DNA of 64,000 nucleotides, from NCBI GenBank assembly GCA_027482185.1, contig JAIXWF010000001.1, positions 1-64,000 of the forward strand, in the 5' to 3' direction. Positions 28,810 to 37,153 of this stretch are shown piece after piece (the first letter of the stretch is position 1; each line of letters opens with the position of its first letter). The stretch comes from Opitutaceae bacterium (GTDB lineage Bacteria > Verrucomicrobiota > Verrucomicrobiia > Opitutales > Opitutaceae). The position numbers and the translations under genes were made by a program. The notes beneath the pieces were generated by a model. That model ran no database searches. It was not told the DNA's origin and saw only the letters and a list, made by a program, of their open reading frames with translations.

Positions 28810-29426
28810 AAAAGTTTATCCAGTTTGTTTTTGGAACCACGTATCGTGCATTAATTTTTTTCGCGTTAGCCTTGGTCGCCGGAAAGTTATTGTTGGCGCT
28901 GAAAGGAGTCGGGGCTTTAACTGTCCCGATTGACCGCTCCCAGGAATTGCATGCTGGCACTCGCTCAGCGGTTGCCGGTGACGATGTAGGGGTGGTCTTT
29001 TTGGTAAAAGACGGATTTGGCATTTCTGATAGTGTAACCTTGGAGGTAAATGAAGTTGGGGCACCTAAAATTCTCACTGGCGTCGGCAGCTTGGAGCCGA
29101 TTCAGGAGGATTTTCGACCAATTGTTCAAAGTCGCTATGTGAGAATCGAAGGAGTAAAGCTTCAGAAATTCTCGAGGTCTGACTATGTTGTAATGGGCAA
29201 GGGCGCGGGGGGTAAAGTTTCTGGTTCCGTGAAGATTGGGTCTGAAGACACAGGAACTGGTGTGTTTCTAACGAGAACAGAGTTCTATTTTATTTGCGGC
29301 ATGTTCCTTGTTTTGGGAATCGTCATTGGTTGGTTCATTTATTATTTGTCGGTTGGGAAGAAGAAGGCTGCGAAGAAATTTATAACTGAAGTGGGTTCTT
29401 CGGCCCTGTCCGATCCATTGCTGTAG
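28806..29426 (+). CDS. Bitopic membrane protein, third gene of the AT-richer operon
   Basis: The 206-residue product is not recognised as a known family. It has a membrane helix near residues 11-33 (TYRALIFFALALVAGKLLLAL), a soluble beta-rich middle of about 120 residues likely outside the cytoplasm, a second helix near 160-182 (FYFICGMFLVLGIVIGWFIYYL), and a short Lys-rich cytoplasmic tail. It is translationally coupled to the SSF-like gene through ATGA, so it is probably a subunit or accessory of that transporter. Confidence 0.7.
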   Translation: MKKFIQFVFGTTYRALIFFALALVAGKLLLALKGVGALTVPIDRSQELHAGTRSAVAGDDVGVVFLVKDGFGISDSVTLEVNEVGAPKILTGVGSLEPIQEDFRPIVQSRYVRIEGVKLQKFSRSDYVVMGKGAGGKVSGSVKIGSEDTGTGVFLTRTEFYFICGMFLVLGIVIGWFIYYLSVGKKKAAKKFITEVGSSALSDPLL

Positions 29427-29546
29427 TTACCTCGGAATATCTCAGGACGGAAATTCATTCGAGGGACGCACGCTACGCATGATCTCTTTTGGATCTACCT
29501 AGCCGAGGACGGGCGTAAGGGGTCAGTCCGCTGAACGCTGATTTTG
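29427..29546. other. Short gene-free stretch
   Basis: This is sequence between the AT-richer operon and the tandem tRNA-Glu-derived array. No reading frame, terminator or RNA gene was recognised. Confidence 0.5.
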
Positions 29547-29662
29547 TCGGACGGGCAAAATGGCCGTGCCTTCCCAATCTTCCGCTTCGCTCCGCCGAAC
29601 CCGCGGGCAGGTGCTCTGCACCTGTCGCCGCTGGACCCGCGATTCTCGTCCCCGTGGGACAC

Positions 29663-29685
29663 AAAAAAGCCGCCTTGCGGCGGCG
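29663..29685 (-). terminator. Intrinsic terminator, array unit 1
   Basis: On the minus strand a 6-bp stem (GCCGCC/GGCGGC, loop GCAA) is followed by six T. In the ancestral arrangement it would end the tRNA-Glu transcript. Confidence 0.8.
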
Positions 29686-29841
29686 TTAGCTGGCGTCCCC
29701 ACGGGGATTGGCGGCCTGCGGCCGGTGCTGCGCACTCACGGCTGCGCCGTGCCCCTTCTCCGCTGCGCTCCGTCGAACCCAGGGGCAGGTGCCCTGCACC
29801 TGTCGCCGCCGGGGGCGGCGATTCTCATCCCCGTGGGACAC

Positions 29842-29865
29842 AAAAAAAGCCGCCTTGCGGCGGCG
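29842..29865 (-). terminator. Intrinsic terminator, array unit 2
   Basis: Same stem and loop as the terminator at 29663-29685, with seven T on the minus strand. Confidence 0.8.
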
Positions 29866-30024
29866 TTTAGCTGGCGTCCCCACGGGGATTGGCGGCCAGC
29901 GGCCGGTGCTGCGCACTCACGGCTGCGCCGTGCCCCTTCTCCGCTGCGCTCCGTCGAACCCGAGGGCAGGTGCTTCGCACCTGTCGCCACCGGGCGGCGG
30001 CGATTCTCATCCCCGTGGGGACAC

Positions 30025-30047
30025 AAAAAAGCCGCCTTGCGGCGGCG
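30025..30047 (-). terminator. Intrinsic terminator, array unit 3, next to the left attachment site
   Basis: Same stem and loop with six T on the minus strand. It abuts the left attachment repeat, so it is likely the original terminator of the tRNA-Glu gene before the element separated the two. Confidence 0.82.
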
Positions 30048-30078
30048 TTTAGCTGGCGTCCCCACGGGGATTCGAACC
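30047..30078. repeat. Left attachment site (attL) of the 32-kb integrated element
   Basis: These 32 bases are identical, in the same orientation, to 62071-62102, which is the 3' end of the intact tRNA-Glu plus seven bases beyond it. The flanks differ immediately at both sides. Direct repeats of a tRNA 3' end at both borders, with an integrase gene beside one of them, are the classic mark of site-specific integration. Confidence 0.93.
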
Positions 30079-30368
30079 GTGAAAACGTCGATAACACAAC
30101 TGGTTCGTTAACCGAGTATTTGTGTTGTTATGAGTGAGTTAGAACAGGGAAAAAGATGCAATGAGACACAACGAAATCAAACCAGAAATAAGGTTTCGTC
30201 CCAATCTTGTCCGAATTTTTTCCGCTGGCACCCCACGGGGACTGGAGACCCCGGAGACAATTTTGCCGTCGTCGTCGCCTTGGTTTTTTCAACGTTGAGA
30301 AATTACCTACGGGAAGGCACAAATCCCGACTGGTAGCACGCACACGTTCGCCCATCCCGTCTCCCTAC
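30079..30368. other. Gene-free left end of the element
   Basis: There is no credible reading frame. A degenerate match to the tRNA-Glu end (GCTGGCACCCCACGGGG at 30224-30240) lies about 150 bp inside the attachment site and could be an integrase arm site or an older scar. Confidence 0.45.
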
Positions 30369-31298
30369 ATGCGCATACTTTCTACGACCGCCGAGATTCA
30401 GAGCGCGGTCGTTCGGCTTATGCAGCCTGGAGTCCGGCGCGTGGCAATTACCGCGTTCGTCGGAGCAGGCGCCTCTGCTTATATTCCCAAGCCGGAAGGC
30501 GTCACAGTCGTTTGCTGGCCAAAGGCAGGTGGGACCAATCCTGCCGCCGTGCGGGATCTACTCGCACGCGGGGCCAACGTGCTTTTCGCCGACCGGCTTC
30601 ACATGAAGCTCTATTGGGCCGAAGGCCGGGGGGCGATTATCGGTTCAGCAAACTTGAGCACGAACGCGCTAGGATCGGGCGGCCTGAAAGAGCTGGCCGC
30701 TCTCCTCCCGGCAAGGAGCGTCGACATCGATCAAGTGCTGCGATCCGTATCTTCACGAAAAGTATCGAACAAGGAGCTGGACCGACTCGAATTGGAGCAC
30801 CGAAAACTCGGGCGAAAAATTACCGGCTCAGGAATCAGCATCTCGTTCCGGGACTGGTTTGAGATGCAAGCCCGCAGTCGCTGGAAACTCGGGTGGTGGG
30901 ACAGCGCGGTAAACTACTCGCCCCAAGCGCGAACCACCGCCAAAGCGGACTTTGGCAGAAGTCCCGTGAATTCTATCTGGGGGCGAGCTAGGGAGCACGT
31001 GACTGGGGACTGGGTGCTTTCGTTTTGCGTGACGAAAAAGCGCGTGTATCCGGCCAAATGGTTATTTGTTAATTTCGTGGTTCGGGCCGGTCGTAAGAAT
31101 GAGACCTTTCCGTTTGAAGCCGTCCAAGTCTGGACCGGTCGTGAGTGCACGCCGCCACCGTTCGCTATCAACAAAGCGTTCAATCGCGCTCTTTCGAAAG
31201 CGTGCCATGAATTCGGCATCGAGCAACTGAAGGACTTGAAGACGGTAAAGCCCCCCGAAAAGTTGCTACGCGGAATTTACGGCGCAATGCCCGCCTAG
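30369..31298 (+). CDS. Phospholipase D-family nuclease-like protein
   Basis: The 309-residue product has one HKD-type motif: H78-x-K80 in LHMKLYW, then GAIIGSANLSTNAL (GSAN at 92-95), which is the PLD active-site strand and loop. A single motif suggests a dimer, as in Nuc/BfiI-type nucleases. The C-terminal 200 residues are unrecognised and may recognise a target. It is the first cargo gene inside the left attachment site and stands alone on the plus strand. ATG at 30369 is used since upstream codons look non-coding. Confidence 0.75.
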   Translation: MRILSTTAEIQSAVVRLMQPGVRRVAITAFVGAGASAYIPKPEGVTVVCWPKAGGTNPAAVRDLLARGANVLFADRLHMKLYWAEGRGAIIGSANLSTNALGSGGLKELAALLPARSVDIDQVLRSVSSRKVSNKELDRLELEHRKLGRKITGSGISISFRDWFEMQARSRWKLGWWDSAVNYSPQARTTAKADFGRSPVNSIWGRAREHVTGDWVLSFCVTKKRVYPAKWLFVNFVVRAGRKNETFPFEAVQVWTGRECTPPPFAINKAFNRALSKACHEFGIEQLKDLKTVKPPEKLLRGIYGAMPA

Positions 31299-31426
31299 CT
31301 AGAGCGGGCTATGCCACTAGGACGGCCAGTATCCTGGCGCATTCCTTCGACGAGTTGCGGGCGATCTTGCGCGAGGCTGAGGCTGAGCTGAATCAATCTT
31401 GAGCACCCGGCACTGAATTGTCCGCC

Positions 31427-32698
31427 TTAGCACTGGGACCAGTGGCGTTTCCAATAGCCAGAACGCGGCTGCTCCACCGCAGGAGCAGCGATCAATGGCG
31501 GCGGTGCATAGTAGGTGCTGAACGGGTCGCGCCGCGGTTTCGATATGCCGTTCAGGACCTTTCTCACTGCAGGCGTGCGCGTAAGTTCCTGTAGTTGCAC
31601 CGGGGTTACCGCGTCGTATTGGTGTAGGAGATCGAGGAGCCGGACGACGATTTTACTTTCCCCGTCGGCCAAATCGCGACGGAGCCCTTTCAATTGGCGT
31701 TCGTCGAGCGCCCATTTTGCACCCGCCTTCAGCATCAATTCCAGTGCTTCAATCCCACGCTCGCCTTCCTCGGTCGTAGGTCGCGAATGCCGCCAGAGTA
31801 ACGACGTGATAAATCCGTGCAGCACCGGGTAGCCCTCCTCGCCCATCGCATTGGGGTTGGCTCCCTCACTTAACAAACGGCGGATGAGGTCAGGGCGAGC
31901 GCGATAGGAAACCCGGAAAAGCAACGGTTCAATCCGCTCCTTCGGTATGGGCCGCTTCAGAAACTGCGTAAGAATTTCCGGTTTGCGTGCCCACAGCGAG
32001 CTTTCGAATGCCGTATCCTCGACCGTGTTTCTCCGGTCGTCCTCCTCCGCAGTCGCGGGCACCTCGGCATGAGGATTGCCGCCGAGCCAAAGCATTAGCG
32101 CGATGCGCCGCGGATTTTCCGCCTCGGTGGCGACCCGAAGCGCGATGTCGACTTGTCGTTGAAACCCGGGAAAGCGATCACGGTATTGCCTCACGAAGCC
32201 GAGTATTGGCCGGCCTCTGTAACCCAACGCCCGAGCTACGGCGTTTCCTCGGCAAGGATCGATGCCAGCTTCGATGAAACGATCCATCAGCGCCCGGTCG
32301 CAAGTTTCCAGCACGGTGCAAAAGTCCAAGCATTGCGGGTCTGCACCAAATCTGAAGAGGAGATCAACCATCTCGCGGTCCTTCGCCCGAACCGCAGGCG
32401 TCAAACATTCGTAGTAGTCACCGTTGGGATCGTAGCCGTTCGCGAGAAGTAGCGCAGCTAGGCTGTAAAAGCGTCGCTCAACTGCGATCTGCAGAGCCGT
32501 TGAGCGGCGCTGCAGTTTGCGATCACCGGGCGGAGGAAACTGCAGGGGACGACCGTCGGCAATCCAACGTTCAACTTCGTAGAGCTTACCGCTCAGGCAC
32601 AGCGCCAGCAGGGGCTCGACGGCGGCAAACTCTCCCAATGGCCGATGGACAATCGGAAAATCGGCCGCGGTTAGATCAAATGGACGTCGTAGCATCAC
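31427..32698 (-). CDS. Ankyrin-repeat protein
   Basis: The 423-residue protein has several ankyrin-type helical repeats (STALQIAVERRFYSLAALLLANGYDPN, LTPAVRAKDREMVDLLFRFGADPQ, RPDLIRRLLSEGANPNAMGEEGYPVLHGFI). The C-terminal end (PRRDPFSTYYAPPPLIAAPAVEQPRSGYWKRHW) is low complexity. There is no signal peptide. It presumably works as a protein-binding scaffold; the partner is unknown. It is the last gene of a leftward run of three (start 17 bp after the stop of the upstream gene). Confidence 0.8.
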   Translation of the reverse strand: MMLRRPFDLTAADFPIVHRPLGEFAAVEPLLALCLSGKLYEVERWIADGRPLQFPPPGDRKLQRRSTALQIAVERRFYSLAALLLANGYDPNGDYYECLTPAVRAKDREMVDLLFRFGADPQCLDFCTVLETCDRALMDRFIEAGIDPCRGNAVARALGYRGRPILGFVRQYRDRFPGFQRQVDIALRVATEAENPRRIALMLWLGGNPHAEVPATAEEDDRRNTVEDTAFESSLWARKPEILTQFLKRPIPKERIEPLLFRVSYRARPDLIRRLLSEGANPNAMGEEGYPVLHGFITSLLWRHSRPTTEEGERGIEALELMLKAGAKWALDERQLKGLRRDLADGESKIVVRLLDLLHQYDAVTPVQLQELTRTPAVRKVLNGISKPRRDPFSTYYAPPPLIAAPAVEQPRSGYWKRHWSQC

Positions 32699-32715
32699 CG
32701 CGAATAGCCAGCGTT

Positions 32716-33015
32716 CTACGGCTGGCTTAGAGCAAATTTGGCACGGCCCTCGCGCACGATATCAAGATCGCCACTACCGGGGTTACGGGCGTGCAGCCCA
32801 ATTGTCTTATCCTTCAGTTCGTATTTGTAGCAGGATGCACCGACAAGCACAGGCGGCAGAAATAACAGCTTCTGATTAGGTTCGGATGCTTTTTTGCCGC
32901 ACACCACTTGCCAGACGCTGCCACCGCCTACCAATCCGTAGCTCACGGGGACGAGCGGGTGCTCCTTGATTCCGATTGCAATGTTCAGGTATCCGATTGG
33001 CGGAGCTTTACACAC
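32716..33015 (-). CDS. Hypothetical protein of the ankyrin operon
   Basis: The 99-residue product (start GTG at 33015) has protein-like composition with a Gly/Val-rich beta pattern (PVSYGLVGGGSVWQVVCG, KYELKDKTIGLHARNPG). No known domain was recognised. It lies between two genes of the same strand with gaps of about 16 bp on either side, which supports it being real. Confidence 0.6.
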   Translation of the reverse strand: MCKAPPIGYLNIAIGIKEHPLVPVSYGLVGGGSVWQVVCGKKASEPNQKLLFLPPVLVGASCYKYELKDKTIGLHARNPGSGDLDIVREGRAKFALSQP

Positions 33016-33031
33016 GGCTCATTGAACTCGC

Positions 33032-33223
33032 TTACACCCTGTTATCATCACGCTTCCCATCAATAACGCGGAACGTTGGAGGGAGGTCATCAAAGTCGAT
33101 TCCGTGCTGTCTCGTGACGGCCTTGAGCTCGTCGCTCGCTCGCTGCAGGTCCGCCATTGCTCCACCGAGGCGGAATGATTCGCGACGTGCGTCAGCACGG
33201 GCTTTCTCCAATTTCTCGTTCAC
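33032..33223 (-). CDS. Small charged helical protein
   Basis: The 63-residue product starts MNEKLEKARADARRESFRLGGAMADLQRASDELKAVTRQHG, a likely coiled coil, and ends with a short basic tail. Function is unknown. It opens the leftward run of three genes that ends with the ankyrin gene; no domain was recognised. Confidence 0.55.
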   Translation of the reverse strand: MNEKLEKARADARRESFRLGGAMADLQRASDELKAVTRQHGIDFDDLPPTFRVIDGKRDDNRV

Positions 33224-33352
33224 GGTGAAATCAGTCGCTGGTTAAGATCGGGAGGAGTTTGAAGGACTACCCCACGAAGGCAGCAAAAAACATGGCGCGC
33301 CAACAAGAGGGGCCGGCGTGTTCGTAGTCGTCGGCACAGACGGACAAATCTC

Positions 33353-33388
33353 CAACAAAAAGCGGCGGGTGCCGAAGCACCCGCCGCT
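33353..33388 (-). terminator. Intrinsic terminator with TTCG loop
   Basis: On the minus strand a 12-bp perfect stem (AGCGGCGGGTGC / GCACCCGCCGCT) closes on a TTCG tetraloop and runs into four or more T. It lies 14 bp after the stop of the 122-residue gene upstream, so it separates that unit from the ankyrin operon. Confidence 0.92.
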
Positions 33389-33402
33389 TGTAGTCCACGC
33401 AG

Positions 33403-33771
33403 TCAGACGCGGACGCCGTGAGGCCGCACCGTCTGATTCATGGCCTCCGTTTTCGCCGCGTTGATAAACGCCCGTTCGCGGTTGGCCTCGGGAACGTTCC
33501 GGAGGCGTTCCTCGATTTTCGATTTGATCTCGGGGTGCTCCGCGACCCATGCCCGGAGTTCTTCGTTTCGGCCGTTCGAGTATTCGGCCTTCTGCATTTT
33601 TCCGAGCATCAGCTTCCGGATCAGATCATCCTTGCTGAGGCCGTTGTAATACTCGGCGAGCTTCGGATTCTCCCCGATGAACTTATCCAACTTGGCGTCG
33701 ATCTCCGGATTTCTCCGGAGCGTGTTTTCCTGGGCCTTTTTCTCGGCGACGGCTTGTTTTAGCGATGGCAT
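33403..33771 (-). CDS. Hypothetical charged helical protein
   Basis: The 122-residue product (MPSLKQAVAEKKAQENTLRRNPEIDAKLDKFIGENPKLAEYYNGLSKDDLIRKLMLGKMQ...) is almost wholly alpha-helical and rich in Lys/Glu. No domain name is known to me. Its place downstream of the coupling protein and relaxase on the same strand suggests a backbone function of the element, such as a mobilization accessory. It is followed by a strong terminator. Confidence 0.65.
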   Translation of the reverse strand: MPSLKQAVAEKKAQENTLRRNPEIDAKLDKFIGENPKLAEYYNGLSKDDLIRKLMLGKMQKAEYSNGRNEELRAWVAEHPEIKSKIEERLRNVPEANRERAFINAAKTEAMNQTVRPHGVRV

Positions 33772-33861
33772 GATGCCTCCTGTTTTTCCCCAGCCATTTT
33801 TTGAACAAGGCGGCTGGTCGCCAGCGGCATTTGACCTTGTTTAGGCGAGAATCGCCCAAAA

Positions 33862-34161
33862 TTAGAGGCAGTCTTCATCGAATTCTCCGCTCGCCGGCGG
33901 ATTGAGGGTTTTGCGTCGGATATCCAGGACGGCCCGTTCGAATTCGCGCTGGATCTCACGCGAGGTGCCACACGCCACCCAAAGCCGAACCAACCCGGCC
34001 ACGCCTGGACTGCTGCCGTAAGACTCCAGGAGCTGACGGTCGGCTTTCTCAAAATTCGCCGTCAGGTGCGCCGGCAACACGAGCGGCAAGCCGTCGACCG
34101 GCGGAGCCTCCATCGTCGTCGCTGCGTTGGAAATTTCGGTGCTCATTTTCGATGGCACCAT
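33862..34161 (-). CDS. Hypothetical protein
   Basis: The 99-residue product has a low-complexity start and a helical body (LVLPAHLTANFEKADRQLLESYGSSPGVAGLVRLWVACGTSREIQREFERAVLDIRRK). No recognised domain. ATG at 34161 or the ATG five codons later (34146) may be the start. It is in the leftward block with the relaxase and coupling protein. Confidence 0.6.
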   Translation of the reverse strand: MVPSKMSTEISNAATTMEAPPVDGLPLVLPAHLTANFEKADRQLLESYGSSPGVAGLVRLWVACGTSREIQREFERAVLDIRRKTLNPPASGEFDEDCL

Positions 34162-34276
34162 TCTACACTTCGGAGACCGCCAATGCCATAGACGGAACCG
34201 TCCATTATTGGGATGAATCCGACGCCACCGGCCACACGCCCTGTGGTTTCACGCCAGCGGGCGAAGGCGAAGTTGT

Positions 34277-35191
34277 CTAGTTGTCGCCGGGCGCCACTAA
34301 GGCGGCTTTGAGCACGGTCATGGGCGAGCAGCCAAAGACATTCCGAAAGCAACGATTCAAATGGCTCGGGTCGTGAAAGCCGACTTCCTGGCCCGCCTGG
34401 GTCACGTTGTAGTTCCCGGTGCTGAGCAGCTCACGCACCTTTTCCATCCGGCGCCGGAGGACGAACTGCTTCGGGCTCATCTTGGTGGTAATTTTAAAGC
34501 GACGCGCAAAATGATCCGGACTCAATCCGGCTTTCCGCGCGAGATCGGTTGTCGGGATCGCGTCATGCGGGTTTTCGTCGATGTATTTAGCGATCTCGTC
34601 GACCGTATCGAGCGGCAGCCCCGAACGCGCCTCCCGGCTGGATACACCACGAGAGCGAGCGTGCGCGAGCGTCCGGGACGCTAGGGCGATGCCAATTCCT
34701 TCGACAAATTCGGGTTCGGGCTGGTCCCCTTGCCGACAGAGGGCAAAGAACATCTCGATGAGGCGGGCGAAGTGGGGGTCGCGCCGCACGAGCGGCAGAT
34801 AGTCCCCGACGATCGGATCGGACAGAGAATTTTCACCCCCCCAGAATGAATCTGACTCGTCGTAAAGCACGACCAGCTCTGCCCGGTCCCGCCACACGAG
34901 GGTCGTTTCCAACTGCGGGGGTATGATGCAGAACTGATGCGGATCCAAAATTGCCGCTGGCATCCTCCACCTGTCACCCCGGGTGGCTTCGATTAGACCC
35001 CACCCATCGTTGAAGGTAAAAGCAAACCGCACCACACCGAAGGTATGTTCATACCAATTGCTCGGTCCCAGCCGACCACAACTGACACTCACCTTTTCGC
35101 CACGGAAAAAAGGCAGGCCATACGGCTGTTCCCACGGGTCGCCGGGAAGCGAATCCCAGCCGGTGGGTTCAGGGTGATGGCGCGATGACAT
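34277..35191 (-). CDS. AraC-family transcriptional regulator
   Basis: The 304-residue product has an N-terminal ligand-sensing half of cupin-like composition and a C-terminal double helix-turn-helix (AIPTTDLARKAGLSPDHFARRFKITTKMSPKQFVLRRRMEKVRELLSTGNYNVTQAGQEVGFHDPSHLNRCFRNVFGCSPMTVLK). That ending is typical of AraC/XylS proteins. It starts 31 bp after the coupling-protein stop and may be co-transcribed with it. Target genes are unknown; it might control transfer genes or cargo. ATG at 35191 is used. Confidence 0.85.
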   Translation of the reverse strand: MSSRHHPEPTGWDSLPGDPWEQPYGLPFFRGEKVSVSCGRLGPSNWYEHTFGVVRFAFTFNDGWGLIEATRGDRWRMPAAILDPHQFCIIPPQLETTLVWRDRAELVVLYDESDSFWGGENSLSDPIVGDYLPLVRRDPHFARLIEMFFALCRQGDQPEPEFVEGIGIALASRTLAHARSRGVSSREARSGLPLDTVDEIAKYIDENPHDAIPTTDLARKAGLSPDHFARRFKITTKMSPKQFVLRRRMEKVRELLSTGNYNVTQAGQEVGFHDPSHLNRCFRNVFGCSPMTVLKAALVAPGDN

Positions 35192-35222
35192 ATCTACAAG
35201 ATAGGCTGAAATGAGGAGATTT

Positions 35223-36698
35223 TCAATACCACGCCGGCGCTCGCCCGTCCGACCCAACAGGTGACAGCTTCAATTTCTTGAAACTCCCCTCACAGTGCTG
35301 AACGACCGCTGTGAACTTGGTCAATTTCCTGAACTCGTGCGGTTCGACAAAATACTTGTCCTCCGCGGTCCACGAAGAGGTGCGCCGCCCACCGGAGTAG
35401 CCAACCGTGCGTCTTTTCCCTTCGTATTTGCCGAGCGTATCGGCGGCGATCTTTGCCGAGTCTTCGTCAGCCGCGCAAAAGGTGATCCGATTCGCGAGGT
35501 TCGCGATCAGCACTTTGGTCTTTTGCTCGTCGCCCATTGGGGGGATGAGGGAAGTGTAAGATTGGGTCGCCGCCACAACGGTTGCGCGAGCCTCGCGAAT
35601 CACGTCCACCACGTTGTGGTCACTCATTCCTTCACTACTGGCGGTGACAATTCGCTGCGCTTCATCGGCCCAAAAAATAATCAGATTATCGCCAGCGCGC
35701 TGTCGTTCGGATTTGTCGAAACGTCGCTGGGCGTGGGAATAAAACGAGAGCTTCAGGAGCGTGTTAATGTAGCGACGTTCGACCTGATAGCGCTGCGGAA
35801 TTGAGACGCAAATGACCTTGCCGCGGTCGATGTCGCTGAACGCAAAGCTCGATTTCTCGGGGCAGAAGACGGCAGCGATGTCGGGGTCGGTGAAATACTT
35901 CAGGTAGTTCGCAATGGTCGTCTTCACCCCGCCTAATTGCTCGGCCGGCTGGGCGAGCAAATTGCTTTTGAAGTGATCCATCAGCGACTGCGCCTCACGC
36001 GTGGCCTTCTTTGCCACGAGCTCCATGACCTCACTCAGCAGTGTTTCGGACGACAGAAATTCATACGTGTTCGCGAGCGTAACCGGAAACTCCGCGCACC
36101 GGAGCGCCTTGAAGGCGAATTCGATCTGAATCTGCGCCTGCGTTTTGAAGAAGCTCTGTTCCGAGCGCTGGCCGAGCGACGACGCCACATCACAGACAAG
36201 CGTCGCTTTTGCGGAATCGGGCAGGCAGGAATCTTCGAGAAAATTAAAGGTGTGGGCCGGCTTCCAGCCCGCTCCCGCGCCCTCGGGCCGGACCTGCAGC
36301 AAAATCAAATCCTTCTCCCTCCCGAGATGGCGAAACATCGACGACAGCGTTTCCCAGTAGAGGCCTTTGTCGTCAGCACACACGCCACCCCACGTCGGGC
36401 AGTTCCTGGAAACCTGCCAAAGCATCCGGTTGATGGCCGCGGTCGTTTTCCCTGTCCCAGGCCGGCCCGTGATCAGCCAGCCGCGGCAGAAGTCGTCCAT
36501 GCTCCACTTGAGTCCACCAATTTCGAGGATGATCGGTGGGCCGCGCCATTGGCCGGGCAGCATGCGAAACAACGGCCACAAGCACAGTAGGCCGAGCCCC
36601 CAGAGCGGGGTATACCCGGCGTCGGGATCGAACAGCCAGAGTACCGATAAGGCACCCGCACAAGCTGCGATCACACAAACATGCTTCACCAATTCCAT
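35223..36698 (-). CDS. Type IV coupling protein (VirD4/TraD-like ATPase)
   Basis: The 491-residue protein has two N-terminal membrane helices (about 5-24 and 31-48), Walker A ITGRPGTGKTT (76-86) and a Walker B-type NLIIFWADEAQRI. A C-terminal region resembles TraG/TraD (VAATQSYTSLIP... ). It should link the relaxase-DNA complex to a type IV secretion channel at the membrane. The element encodes no channel, so it would have to use one from another element. It is smaller than TraD of F and lacks an obvious long all-alpha insertion. Confidence 0.82.
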   Translation of the reverse strand: MELVKHVCVIAACAGALSVLWLFDPDAGYTPLWGLGLLCLWPLFRMLPGQWRGPPIILEIGGLKWSMDDFCRGWLITGRPGTGKTTAAINRMLWQVSRNCPTWGGVCADDKGLYWETLSSMFRHLGREKDLILLQVRPEGAGAGWKPAHTFNFLEDSCLPDSAKATLVCDVASSLGQRSEQSFFKTQAQIQIEFAFKALRCAEFPVTLANTYEFLSSETLLSEVMELVAKKATREAQSLMDHFKSNLLAQPAEQLGGVKTTIANYLKYFTDPDIAAVFCPEKSSFAFSDIDRGKVICVSIPQRYQVERRYINTLLKLSFYSHAQRRFDKSERQRAGDNLIIFWADEAQRIVTASSEGMSDHNVVDVIREARATVVAATQSYTSLIPPMGDEQKTKVLIANLANRITFCAADEDSAKIAADTLGKYEGKRRTVGYSGGRRTSSWTAEDKYFVEPHEFRKLTKFTAVVQHCEGSFKKLKLSPVGSDGRAPAWY

Positions 36699-36754
36699 TG
36701 ATTGAAATCATACCCGATTCGACGGCGCCCGTCGTTGGACGAAACCGGCTTTTT

Positions 36755-37153
36755 TCAGCCCGAAGGCGCGATCCCAGTGGAAGGCGGCGGCGCCATTGAC
36801 CTGACCGATAGGTTCACGATGAAGGGCTCGGCCGCATTGCTCTGAAGTTCATATTTTGCCGGAAGGCTGCGGAGCGAGTTGAGATGGAACTGCGCAATCG
36901 CCGGCATGAGCGTCGTGAGGAGCTTACCCCGTATTTCCACTTCGTGGTTGGCGAAGGAGAGCACCAGCCGGTCGTTTTCCCCATCACCCAAGTGGCGAGC
37001 ACACACGAAATGTGACCACGGCAACACCCACTGTTCGCCATCCGCGGCGAAGACCAACAAGGCCGGAACGGAGGCCTCCGCTGAATGGCACCCACTCTCT
37101 GCCCGCAGTTCTCCGGCGCGACGGTGATCGAGCGTTTCTTGCAGCGTGCTCAT
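36755..37153 (-). CDS. Hypothetical protein coupled to the relaxase
   Basis: The 132-residue product (MSTLQETLDHRRAGELRAESGCHSAEASVPALLVFAADGEQWVLPWSHFVCARHL...) has no named domain. A strand-rich middle (VLSFANHEVEIRGKLLTTLMPAI) suggests a small folded protein. Its start overlaps the relaxase stop by 4 bases (ATGA), so it is translationally coupled and probably a mobilization accessory. Confidence 0.65.
   Translation of the reverse strand: MSTLQETLDHRRAGELRAESGCHSAEASVPALLVFAADGEQWVLPWSHFVCARHLGDGENDRLVLSFANHEVEIRGKLLTTLMPAIAQFHLNSLRSLPAKYELQSNAAEPFIVNLSVRSMAPPPSTGIAPSG

Larger units (their letters stand above)
29547..30053. repeat. Tandem array of about 181-bp units with tRNA-Glu 3' ends and terminators
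   Basis: Nearly three repeats of one unit follow each other with a period of 181-182 bp. Each unit ends on the plus strand with an A-run, the hairpin GCCGCCTTGCGGCGGC and then TGGCGTCCCCACGGGGATT, which is the reverse complement of the last 19 bases of the tRNA-Glu at 62078-62155 (CCA included). The copies of this piece start at 29691, 29872 and 30054; the last continues into the attachment site. The open frames across it are repeat artefacts. Confidence 0.9.

Noticed and set aside
21260-30046. Left accessory block as part of the same integrated element
   Set aside because: It lies outside the 32-bp direct repeats and has no integrase of its own; it is better read as separate or older accessory DNA at the same hotspot.
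29560-30111. Overlapping frames of 100-183 codons with repeated peptides
   Set aside because: They translate the 181-bp tandem units in several frames on both strands; the repeat explains them.
31299-31402. Short frame ending SFDELRAILREAEAELNQS after the PLD-like gene
   Set aside because: It looks protein-like but has no start codon with a plausible signal; it could be a gene remnant, too short to call.
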